From SAR86 cluster bacterium (GTDB lineage: Bacteria > Pseudomonadota > Gammaproteobacteria > Magnimaribacterales > D2472), in the NCBI GenBank assembly GCA_016779505.1, contig JADHNM010000049.1, positions 1 through 7,432 on the forward strand: a stretch of 7,432 nt of DNA, in the 5' to 3' direction. This document shows, one piece after another, positions 1-6,120 of this stretch. A program made the position numbers and the translations under genes. The first letter of the stretch is position 1. Each line of letters starts with the position of its first letter. The notes beneath the pieces are model-generated. The model was not told the DNA's origin and searched no databases. It saw nothing but the letters and a program-made list of their open reading frames with translations.

Positions 1-615
1 TATTGGAAGACTTTAAAATCAGATCCAGATGCAAATTTTGATAAAACAATAAATATTGATGTTTCTGAGATTAAACCTCAGGTTACTTGGGGCACTTCAC
101 CTGAAATGACCATAGATTTTGATGCAGCTATCCCCACCGAAGAGGATGTTGATGATGAAAGCCATGAAAATTTATCACTTGCAAAAACTTACATGGGTCT
201 CAATGATTCAAAAACTCTTCAAGATTTAAGTTTTGATAGGATTTTTATTGGTTCTTGCACTAACTCAAGAATTGAAGATCTACGTGATGCTGCTTCCGTC
301 ATAAAGGGTAAGAAAGTTTCAAAAGATATTACTGAAGCTATTGTGGTACCTGGCTCGGGCATGGTGAAGGCTCAAGCAGAAGAAGAGGGTTTAGATAAAA
401 TTTTTGTAGATGCAGGTTTTTTGTGGCGTGATCCAGGCTGCTCAATGTGTCTAGGTATGAATCCTGACCAGCTAAAGCCTTATGAACGTTGTGCGTCAAC
501 CTCGAATAGGAACTTTGAAGGCAGACAAGGTAATCTTGGCAGAACTCATTTGATGAGCCCACTGATGGCTGCATTAACGGCGATAAACGGTAAAATAATA
601 GATCCATCATCATGA
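1..615 (+). CDS. leuC: 3-isopropylmalate dehydratase large subunit (LeuC), 3' part only
   Basis: Large subunit of isopropylmalate isomerase, the cytoplasmic aconitase-family enzyme that converts 2-isopropylmalate to 3-isopropylmalate in leucine synthesis, acting with LeuD. The reading frame is open from the first base (YWKTLKSDPDA...), so the true start lies outside the window. The 204 residues present are a little under half of the usual length of about 466. The three cysteines that hold the [4Fe-4S] cluster are all visible: one in GSCTNSR (codon at 256) and two in CSMCLGMNPD (codons at 439 and 448). The substrate-binding stretch ERCASTSNRNFEGRQG follows, then a normal C-terminus. The ATG at 106 is internal, because family-like sequence (PQVTWGTSPEM) runs through it. 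The stop overlaps the leuD start by 4 bases (ATGA), implying translational coupling of the two subunits. Nothing looks damaged. Identification is very secure. Confidence 0.97.
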   Translation, partial: YWKTLKSDPDANFDKTINIDVSEIKPQVTWGTSPEMTIDFDAAIPTEEDVDDESHENLSLAKTYMGLNDSKTLQDLSFDRIFIGSCTNSRIEDLRDAASVIKGKKVSKDITEAIVVPGSGMVKAQAEEEGLDKIFVDAGFLWRDPGCSMCLGMNPDQLKPYERCASTSNRNFEGRQGNLGRTHLMSPLMAALTAINGKIIDPSS

Positions 616-1253
616 CTCATTCAATTATCTCAGGCATCGTAGCAACTTTTGATAGAGACAATATTGATACTGATCAGATTATTCCAACTGAGTACCTCAA
701 ATCTATAAAAAAATTTGGCTTTGGAGATTTTCTTTTTGATGGCTGGAGATATTTAGATGAAGGGAGATTAGACATGACTTCAGATGATCGATCTAAAAAT
801 CATGATTTCATTCTAAATAAAGAACCTTTTACTAACTCTGAAATTCTATTAACGAGAGATAATTTTGGTTGTGGTTCAAGCAGAGAACACGCAGTATGGG
901 CTTTAAGAGATTTTGGTTTTAAGGCAGTCATAGCAAGCTCATTTGGAGATATTTTTTACAACAACTGTTTTAAAAACTCAGTTCTTCCAATCAAGCTGAC
1001 CAAAGAAGAAATTAAGCACTTATTTGAAATTTGTAGCACCTCACCGACTAGTTTTGAAATTGATTTGGTGAAAAAAAACATTAAGTTTGATGGTGAATCT
1101 TGTTATTCATTTAATGTTAAGGAAAGTCTACTTGATCGTATTATTAATAATTTAGATGACGTAGATATTACTTTAAAACATAAAAAGCATATTGAAGCCT
1201 TCGAGAAAACAAGAAGAAACCAGAGACCCTGGCTTTTTGATTACAGCAATTAA
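612..1253 (+). CDS. leuD: 3-isopropylmalate dehydratase small subunit (LeuD)
   Basis: Small (swivel-domain) subunit that pairs with LeuC to isomerise isopropylmalate in the cytoplasm. The 213 residues are close to the usual size of about 200-215. Recognisable segments in order are DRDNIDTDQIIPTEYL (residues 14-29), WRYLDEG (45-51), the hallmark NFGCGSSREHAVWAL (84-98) that contacts substrate, and SSFGDIFYNNCFKNSVLPI (109-127). The C-terminus ends in a QRPWL-type tail, as in many proteobacterial LeuD proteins. The segment between WRYLDEG and DFILN is longer than in E. coli LeuD but resembles the longer Pseudomonas form. The start is fixed by the ATGA overlap with the leuC stop; no clear Shine-Dalgarno sequence precedes it, so reinitiation by ribosomes ending leuC is likely. 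An 8-base A run at 1071-1078 lies in frame inside the gene. Confidence 0.97.
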   Translation: MTHSIISGIVATFDRDNIDTDQIIPTEYLKSIKKFGFGDFLFDGWRYLDEGRLDMTSDDRSKNHDFILNKEPFTNSEILLTRDNFGCGSSREHAVWALRDFGFKAVIASSFGDIFYNNCFKNSVLPIKLTKEEIKHLFEICSTSPTSFEIDLVKKNIKFDGESCYSFNVKESLLDRIINNLDDVDITLKHKKHIEAFEKTRRNQRPWLFDYSN

Positions 1254-1261
1254 GTGCAAGA

Positions 1262-2344
1262 ATGACAAAAAAAATATTAATTCTTCCAGGAGATGGGATC
1301 GGTCAAGAAGTCACCTCTTCAATGAATGAAGTTTTGCAGTATCTAATCGATGAGCAAAATTTAGATTTTCAGCTATCGGAAAGAAAAGTTGGCGGCTCGT
1401 CTTTTGACGAGTTTGGTAAACCTTTAACTGAAGACACATTGGATATGGCAAAAAATTCTGATGCAATTTTATTTGGTGCTGTTGGTGGGCCTCAATGGGA
1501 TCATCTTGACTGGGATGTTCGACCAGAACAAGCTTTACTAGGATTGCGTAAATCTCTTGGCCTATTTGCTAATTTAAGACCTGCTTTTTTATTCAATGAG
1601 CTTGCATCTGCTTCGCCGCTGAAAAATCATATTATAGAAAATTTAGATATTCTCATAGTCCGGGAGTTGACAGGTGGAGTTTATTTTGGAGAGCCAAGAG
1701 GAATTGTCGAAAATGAAACTCCTAAATATGGCTTCAATACAATGATTTATAACGAAGATGAGATTAGAAGAATTGCTAAGGTCGCTTTTGAAGCTGCTAT
1801 GAATAGAGATAAAAAGTTATGCTCTGTTGATAAAGCTAATGTCCTAGAAGTATCAAAATTTTGGAGAAGTATAGTCACTGAAATAAGCGCTGAGTATCCT
1901 GAGGTCGAGCTTTCACATCAGCTTGCTGATAATACTGCTATGCAGCTAGTATTAAATCCGAATCAATATGATGTGATTGTTTCTGGAAATCTTTTTGGAG
2001 ACATCCTTTCAGATATTGCAGCCACATTAAGTGGTTCAATTGGAATGCTTCCCTCTGCGTCTTTAAATAGCTCTTCTCAAGGTATGTATGAACCATGTCA
2101 TGGCAGCGCACCAGATATTGCTGGTCTAGGGATTGCTAATCCAATTGCTATGATTTCTTCTCTCGCAATGGCTTTTGAATACTCACTTGGAAGAGTTGAT
2201 CTTGCCAGAAGAATTGAATCAGCAATAAAAACTTTTATAAGCAAAGGCTGCAGAACAAAAGATATATCCACCTCAAATGAATTCATGAAAACACAAGAAG
2301 TAGCTTCATCTATAATTAGTATTTTAAAGGATGAGTATGAATAA
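1262..2344 (+). CDS. leuB: 3-isopropylmalate dehydrogenase (LeuB)
   Basis: Oxidatively decarboxylates 3-isopropylmalate with NAD+ to 2-oxoisocaproate, the step after LeuCD. It is a cytoplasmic homodimer of the isocitrate/isopropylmalate dehydrogenase family. At 360 residues it is full length (E. coli has 363). Visible motifs are ILPGDGIGQEV (residues 7-17), FGAVGGPQWD (71-80), the substrate arginines in LRKSLGLFANLRP (95-107) and R134, and the catalytic tyrosine Y141 in GGVYFGEPRG. These are followed by the catalytic lysine K191 in SVDKANVL, and by the metal-binding aspartates D223 (LADNTAMQ), D247 and D251 (GDILSD). The nucleotide-binding stretch GMYEPCHGSAPDIAG starts at 274. It begins 8 bases after leuD with only a weak purine-rich sequence ahead of the ATG. 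Its end overlaps asd by 8 bases. A run of eight A (1267-1274) sits in codons 2-5. All key residues are intact. Confidence 0.98.
   Translation: MTKKILILPGDGIGQEVTSSMNEVLQYLIDEQNLDFQLSERKVGGSSFDEFGKPLTEDTLDMAKNSDAILFGAVGGPQWDHLDWDVRPEQALLGLRKSLGLFANLRPAFLFNELASASPLKNHIIENLDILIVRELTGGVYFGEPRGIVENETPKYGFNTMIYNEDEIRRIAKVAFEAAMNRDKKLCSVDKANVLEVSKFWRSIVTEISAEYPEVELSHQLADNTAMQLVLNPNQYDVIVSGNLFGDILSDIAATLSGSIGMLPSASLNSSSQGMYEPCHGSAPDIAGLGIANPIAMISSLAMAFEYSLGRVDLARRIESAIKTFISKGCRTKDISTSNEFMKTQEVASSIISILKDEYE
2327..2331 (+). promoter_or_regulatory. Shine-Dalgarno sequence that decides the asd start
   Basis: AAGGA lies 5 bases upstream of the ATG at 2337 but touches the other in-frame ATG at 2331. Normal ribosome-binding spacing therefore favours 2337 as the asd start. 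It is the clearest Shine-Dalgarno match I see at any junction here; most other starts in the block have little or none. Confidence 0.6.
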
Positions 2345-3359
2345 GGGAGTATCTCTTGCTTTGATCGGTGCATCTGGTGTTGTTGGAACAAAAATTATCC
2401 AATTGCTAGAAAAAAGAGCATTTCCTGTAGATAAATTTATACCCCTTGGTAATTCAACCATAGGATCATCAATTCAATTTAACAATACAAAATATCAAGT
2501 TGAATCGTTGGAAAACTTTAGCCCAGAAAAAGGACAATTTATTATATTTTCTGCTGGCTCAAGGGTTGCAGAAAAATACGCTAGAAACTTTGTTGCCCAA
2601 GGAAGTTTTGTAATTGATTTATCCTCTAATTTTAGATATGAGGATGATGTTCCTTTGATTATTCCAGAAATCAATGGAGAAATTCTTAGGAGTCTCTCAG
2701 AACCATCTCTTATAGCTAACCCAAATTGCTCGACAGCCCAATTGCTTATGGCTTTGAAACCAATCCACGATCAAGCAAAAATCAAGCTTTTAAATATAGC
2801 CACATATCAAGCAGTATCGGGCACTGGAAAGGCCGCATTAGAGGAGCTTCATAATCAAACATATTTTAGTGATTCAGCAACTCAATCACCTGTATATCCA
2901 AAACAAATAGCTTTTAATGTCATTCCGCAGTGTGATATTTTTTTAGAAAATGATTTTACCAAAGAAGAAATGAAGTTAGTTTGGGAAACTCACAAAATCC
3001 TTGATCCAAATATTCAAGTTCAGGCAACCTGTGTAAGAGTCCCAGTATTTAATGGACATTCTGAAGCAGTTTTCTTTAAGGTATCTGAAGAAATATCTAG
3101 AGAGGAAATTATTGAAGTTCTAGAAAATTCGCCTGGCATAAAAGTGCTCGATAACCCTCAAGAAGGACTATATCCAACGCCTGTTGAAAATGCATCTGAT
3201 ACAGAGGATGTTTATGTTGGGCGGATTCGTTCGCAGAAGCTAGATGGTGAGTCTTGGATTTCAATGTGGATAGTTGCTGATAATGTTTATGGAAAAGGTG
3301 CTGCCTTGAATGCAGTTCAGATATGCGAAGAACTTCTTGGTATCAATTCACAGCAATGA
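2337..3359 (+). CDS. asd: Aspartate-semialdehyde dehydrogenase, Bacillus/Vibrio Asd2 type
   Basis: Reduces aspartyl phosphate with NADPH to aspartate semialdehyde, the branch point to diaminopimelate/lysine, threonine and methionine. The start at 2337 gives 340 residues, the usual length of this subfamily. It has the Rossmann nucleotide loop GASGVVG (residues 11-17), then NPNCST with catalytic C131, TYQAVSGTG with Q158, CVRVPVF with substrate arginine R234, and NGHSEAV with catalytic H241. The sequence follows the Asd2 pattern (EMKLVWETHKI, WIVADNVYGKGAA) rather than the E. coli Asd type. In Pseudomonas the same slot beside fimV holds an Asd-like paralogue (usg), and E. coli Usg has lost the cysteine. 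Here the cysteine and histidine are present, so this should be an active enzyme. An alternative in-frame ATG at 2331 adds two residues but is badly spaced from the Shine-Dalgarno sequence. The gene overlaps leuB by 8 bases and fimV by 4. Confidence 0.95.
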   Translation: MNKGVSLALIGASGVVGTKIIQLLEKRAFPVDKFIPLGNSTIGSSIQFNNTKYQVESLENFSPEKGQFIIFSAGSRVAEKYARNFVAQGSFVIDLSSNFRYEDDVPLIIPEINGEILRSLSEPSLIANPNCSTAQLLMALKPIHDQAKIKLLNIATYQAVSGTGKAALEELHNQTYFSDSATQSPVYPKQIAFNVIPQCDIFLENDFTKEEMKLVWETHKILDPNIQVQATCVRVPVFNGHSEAVFFKVSEEISREEIIEVLENSPGIKVLDNPQEGLYPTPVENASDTEDVYVGRIRSQKLDGESWISMWIVADNVYGKGAALNAVQICEELLGINSQQ

Positions 3360-4717
3360 AAAAGCTTATTCTTTTTATAGTTCTGTTTAGTCACAGTCTT
3401 TATGCAAGCATTATCATTGGAAGCCCTAACGTAGAAATTAACTCAGAAGGATTATATTTAATTCAGATTAAGATCAGTTCGACAAGCAATTTAGCTGAGG
3501 ATGATATTTCTATTACAAACTTTAAGTCAAATGATGAGTTATCTGATTTTTATTTTGAGTTCAAAATTTTTGAGAGTCTCGAAGATTATAAACGCCTAAC
3601 CTTAGCTCTACCCAATAACCATTTAGAAGACTATATTTCTTTCCGACTTAACATCAAACAGGAATTAAAAAAAGATATTTTTATATTTCTTCCACAGAAT
3701 GACATAGTTCCTAAAGCGAAATCAAAAGTTTCTTTTAAACTGCCAGCAAAAAAAATTTATGGTGAGCCGCAAAGATATGATTTAGCAAAAATATTATCTG
3801 AAGAGACCAATTACGAAGATTCTGAGCCCAATGAATCTAAAGCTTTCTCTCTTGCAAAGCCGGCTAATAATAATATTGATGAAGCTAAAGATCCTAAGAG
3901 CATTCCAAGCGATGAGGTAGAAACTATTTGGAGCGTTTCGAAATCTGTAAGTCAGAATTATGACGCTTCAATCTATCAAATCATGTGGGGTTTTTATCTT
4001 GAAAACCCAAATGCATTCATCGATGAGGATATTAATAGAGTAAGAGGGGATATTGATCTTTTTCTGCCTTCTCAAGAATTGGTTGCCTCAACCTCAGCAA
4101 TTTCTGCAAAAGAATCCATTGCTTTCATGAATGCACAAAAAAATCAAACCAAAAGATCTTCAATTAAACCAATTTTAAAATTAACAGCACCAGTGGAAAT
4201 TTTTGCTGATTCAGAAACGAAGAAAGATCCCATCAATAACTCCACCCCCGTGTTGCAACTAGATCCAGTTAAAGGGATTGATAATTCAGAATTAAATGCT
4301 GCCGAAATAGTGACAAAGAATACCTCAATCATTGAGTTAAAATCAGAATCTGATTTTTCTTTGCAAACAAAAACATCAAAAAATTCTCAAGCTTTTGATT
4401 TACAAGATCTTTTTTGGGTTGGTGTTTTGTCTTTGCTTTTAGGTTTCGCAATAGCTTATATGCTTATTCGATCAAGCAAGAGACCCTCATTCACAAAAGC
4501 TGCCGTGGAAGAGGATTTACAAGATGAGAGCAACACCTTCCAAACTAACTTGAGCATATCCAATGACATTGAAACTCAAGAATTAGATTTAGTGAGAACA
4601 TATATTGAGATGGATGACTGGGAGAGCGCAACAAAAATTTTAGATAAGCTGATAGCGCATTCAACAAATAATCTTATTGTTTCTGAGGCTAGCTCACTTC
4701 TAAAAGCAAAGAAATAA
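3356..4717 (+). CDS. fimV: FimV-like inner-membrane protein, compact form
   Basis: Resembles FimV, a polar inner-membrane hub that in Pseudomonas binds peptidoglycan and supports type IV pilus assembly and polarity; its role here is inferred. With the start at the ATGA overlap with asd the protein has 453 residues; an upstream ATG at 3323 would give a poor leader inside asd. Seen in order: a signal peptide (MKKLILFIVLFSHSLYA, cut near residue 17); a periplasmic beta-rich region (about 18-130) that loosely follows the FimV N-terminus; and a LysM-like core (about 184-240) with TIWSVSKSVSQ, SIYQIMWGFYLENPNAFID and LFLPSQ, which closely fits the FimV N-terminal signature. A low-complexity, Ser/Asn/Lys-rich linker follows, then one transmembrane helix (351-372) capped by RSSKR, and a C-terminal TPR-like segment (about 407-450, DLVRTYIEMDDWESATKILDKLI) matching the FimV C-terminal domain. 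Pseudomonas FimV is about twice as long; the acidic cytoplasmic stretch is missing. Position between asd and truA supports the call. Confidence 0.85.
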   Translation: MKKLILFIVLFSHSLYASIIIGSPNVEINSEGLYLIQIKISSTSNLAEDDISITNFKSNDELSDFYFEFKIFESLEDYKRLTLALPNNHLEDYISFRLNIKQELKKDIFIFLPQNDIVPKAKSKVSFKLPAKKIYGEPQRYDLAKILSEETNYEDSEPNESKAFSLAKPANNNIDEAKDPKSIPSDEVETIWSVSKSVSQNYDASIYQIMWGFYLENPNAFIDEDINRVRGDIDLFLPSQELVASTSAISAKESIAFMNAQKNQTKRSSIKPILKLTAPVEIFADSETKKDPINNSTPVLQLDPVKGIDNSELNAAEIVTKNTSIIELKSESDFSLQTKTSKNSQAFDLQDLFWVGVLSLLLGFAIAYMLIRSSKRPSFTKAAVEEDLQDESNTFQTNLSISNDIETQELDLVRTYIEMDDWESATKILDKLIAHSTNNLIVSEASSLLKAKK

Positions 4718-4720
4718 ATT

Positions 4721-5515
4721 GTGAGATTTGTAGGCATTTGTCAATACGATGGTTCAAATTATTCTGGATTTCAATCTCAAAAAAATGCATCCTCAATTCA
4801 AGATCAGATTGAATTAGCTATTTCTTCTATTGGGAGGCTTGATGGGCGAATTAATTACGCTGGTAGAACTGATGCAGGAGTTCATGCCTCAGGTCAGATT
4901 TTCGATTTCTCTTCAAAGGATGACAGAGAAACAAGCCAATGGCTTAAAGGTTTAAATTCGCTGCTGCCAAATGATATTTCAGTTTCCTCTATCCAAAAAG
5001 TACCAGATGAATTTCATTCAAGATTCGATGCTATTAATAGGACCTATTCCTATGTTATTTATACAGGCAAGACTCAGCCAATTTTTTTAAGAGATTATGT
5101 TTATTGGGAAAAAAATGAAATTGATATCAAAATTATGAAAGCTGAGGCTGCACATCTGATTGGGACTCATAATTTTAATTCATTCAGGGGATCAAAATGC
5201 ACCGCAAAAAACCCAGTTCGCACAATTCATAGTATTGATATTCAAATAAAGGATCATTTTATAATTATCAGCATGTGCGCAAATGCTTACTTGTATAATA
5301 TGGTTAGAATTATTATTGGCACCTTGCTGGATATATCCAAGGGTTTTGGAAAAGATATGAAGACTATTTTGAGCGCTCAAGACCGAAAGATTGCAGGCAA
5401 GACAGCACAAGCTCAAGGCCTATTTTTTACTGGTGCTGATTATAAAAAAATTGATTTGAGCTTAAACAATAATTCAACTAATCCCTTAAGTATTTTTATT
5501 AACCCAAGGCAATGA
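4721..5515 (+). CDS. truA: tRNA pseudouridine(38-40) synthase TruA
   Basis: Converts uridine to pseudouridine at positions 38-40 of the anticodon stem-loop of many tRNAs; a cytoplasmic homodimer. At 264 residues it is close to E. coli TruA (270). Visible family segments are CQYDGSNYSGFQSQ (residues 7-20), the catalytic-aspartate motif AGRTDAGVHASGQ (47-59, D51), RTYSYVIY (107-114) with the active-site tyrosine region, HNFNSFRGSKC (150-160), LYNMVRIIIGTLLD (191-204) and GLFFTGADY near the end. The start is GTG: the fimV stop codon TAA at 4715 is in the same frame with only one codon (ATT) between, and no in-frame ATG lies near, so GTG at 4721 is effectively forced. No good Shine-Dalgarno sequence is seen, so expression may depend on ribosomes leaving fimV. 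The end overlaps trpF by ATGA. Confidence 0.96.
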   Translation: MRFVGICQYDGSNYSGFQSQKNASSIQDQIELAISSIGRLDGRINYAGRTDAGVHASGQIFDFSSKDDRETSQWLKGLNSLLPNDISVSSIQKVPDEFHSRFDAINRTYSYVIYTGKTQPIFLRDYVYWEKNEIDIKIMKAEAAHLIGTHNFNSFRGSKCTAKNPVRTIHSIDIQIKDHFIIISMCANAYLYNMVRIIIGTLLDISKGFGKDMKTILSAQDRKIAGKTAQAQGLFFTGADYKKIDLSLNNNSTNPLSIFINPRQ

Positions 5516-6120
5516 AATTAAAGATTTGTGGGATAAATGACATAAACATATTGCAATATGCTTGCGACATGGGTGTTGATTACGTTGGCTTCATATTGGC
5601 CAATAACAGTCCTAGAAAAATTTCTCATGACTTTTTGACTTCTCTAGAAAATTTTAATTTTAAGGATGCATCACCGGTTTTTGTTTTTGTAAATCCATCA
5701 GTTGAAGAGGTTAAAAAAGTTATAACCCAAATTAAAAATCCTATTTTGCAATTTCATGGGGATGAAGGAGATGCTTTCTGCCAGCAATTCAATCATCCAT
5801 TTTGGAAAACCATCAGAGTAAAAAATTCTCAATCTCTTAAGTCTATCAATGACTTTTCATCGGCTGATGCGATACTGTTAGAAACATTTTCAGATAGTTC
5901 ATATGGAGGAACTGGCAAAGTTTTTGATTGGAGCTTGCTTAATAATATCTCGCTTGAGCAGGGGTATGTGCTTGCTGGGGGAATAAACTCCGAGAATATT
6001 AAAAAAGCTGTCTCTATGAATCCTTGGTGTATTGATGTTAACTCTGGGGTAGAATCATCACTCGCACTTAAAAATAAAAATCTCATAGCTGAGATTATAA
6101 AAAAATTTAAAAATGAATAA
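5512..6120 (+). CDS. trpF: Phosphoribosylanthranilate isomerase (TrpF) with Glu at the catalytic-Asp position
   Basis: Amadori rearrangement of N-(5-phosphoribosyl)anthranilate to CdRP in tryptophan synthesis; a single-domain TIM barrel in the cytoplasm. The 202 residues are normal for a stand-alone TrpF. Seen are KICGIND with catalytic base C6, SPRKIS (33-38) with R35, LQFHGDE (79-85), YGGTGKVFDWSLL (131-143), LAGGINSENI (154-163) and IDVNSGVE (174-181) with D175; the last three contribute to phosphate and substrate binding. Odd point: the general-acid aspartate (D126 of Thermotoga maritima TrpF, in ILLDT) is replaced by glutamate, E124 in ILLETF (codon GAA at 5881), and the loop after it is one residue longer than in T. 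maritima. The rest of the active site is intact, so it is probably functional. The gene overlaps truA by 4 bases and trpB by 8. AAGG at 5506-5509 is very close to the ATG, a weak ribosome site. Confidence 0.95.
   Translation: MKLKICGINDINILQYACDMGVDYVGFILANNSPRKISHDFLTSLENFNFKDASPVFVFVNPSVEEVKKVITQIKNPILQFHGDEGDAFCQQFNHPFWKTIRVKNSQSLKSINDFSSADAILLETFSDSSYGGTGKVFDWSLLNNISLEQGYVLAGGINSENIKKAVSMNPWCIDVNSGVESSLALKNKNLIAEIIKKFKNE

Noticed and set aside
338..613. 91-codon open frame on the - strand inside leuC
   Set aside because: It lies opposite a strongly conserved LeuC region, has no recognisable protein features and is a shadow of leuC codon use.
1071..1078. Eight-A runs in leuD (1071-1078) and at the start of leuB (1267-1274) as programmed slippage sites
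   Set aside because: Both genes are intact in the normal frame and no alternative frame product of interest follows; AAA lysine codons in AT-rich DNA explain the runs.
1254..1261. leuD/leuB gap as a regulatory site or terminator
   Set aside because: It is only 8 bases, too short for a hairpin or promoter, and shows only a weak purine-rich ribosome site.
3323..3355. Upstream ATG giving FimV an 11-residue extension (MRRTSWYQFTA)
   Set aside because: It would place charged and aromatic residues before a clean signal peptide and lies wholly within asd; the ATGA overlap at 3356 is a better start.
5293..5298. TATAAT in truA as an internal promoter -10 for trpF
   Set aside because: No fair -35 element lies about 17 bases upstream, the bases encode the conserved LYNMVR segment, and such hexamers are frequent by chance in AT-rich DNA.
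5635..5663. TTGACT followed by an AT-rich hexamer in trpF as a possible promoter for trpB
   Set aside because: The -10 match is poor and the region is simply AT-rich coding sequence.
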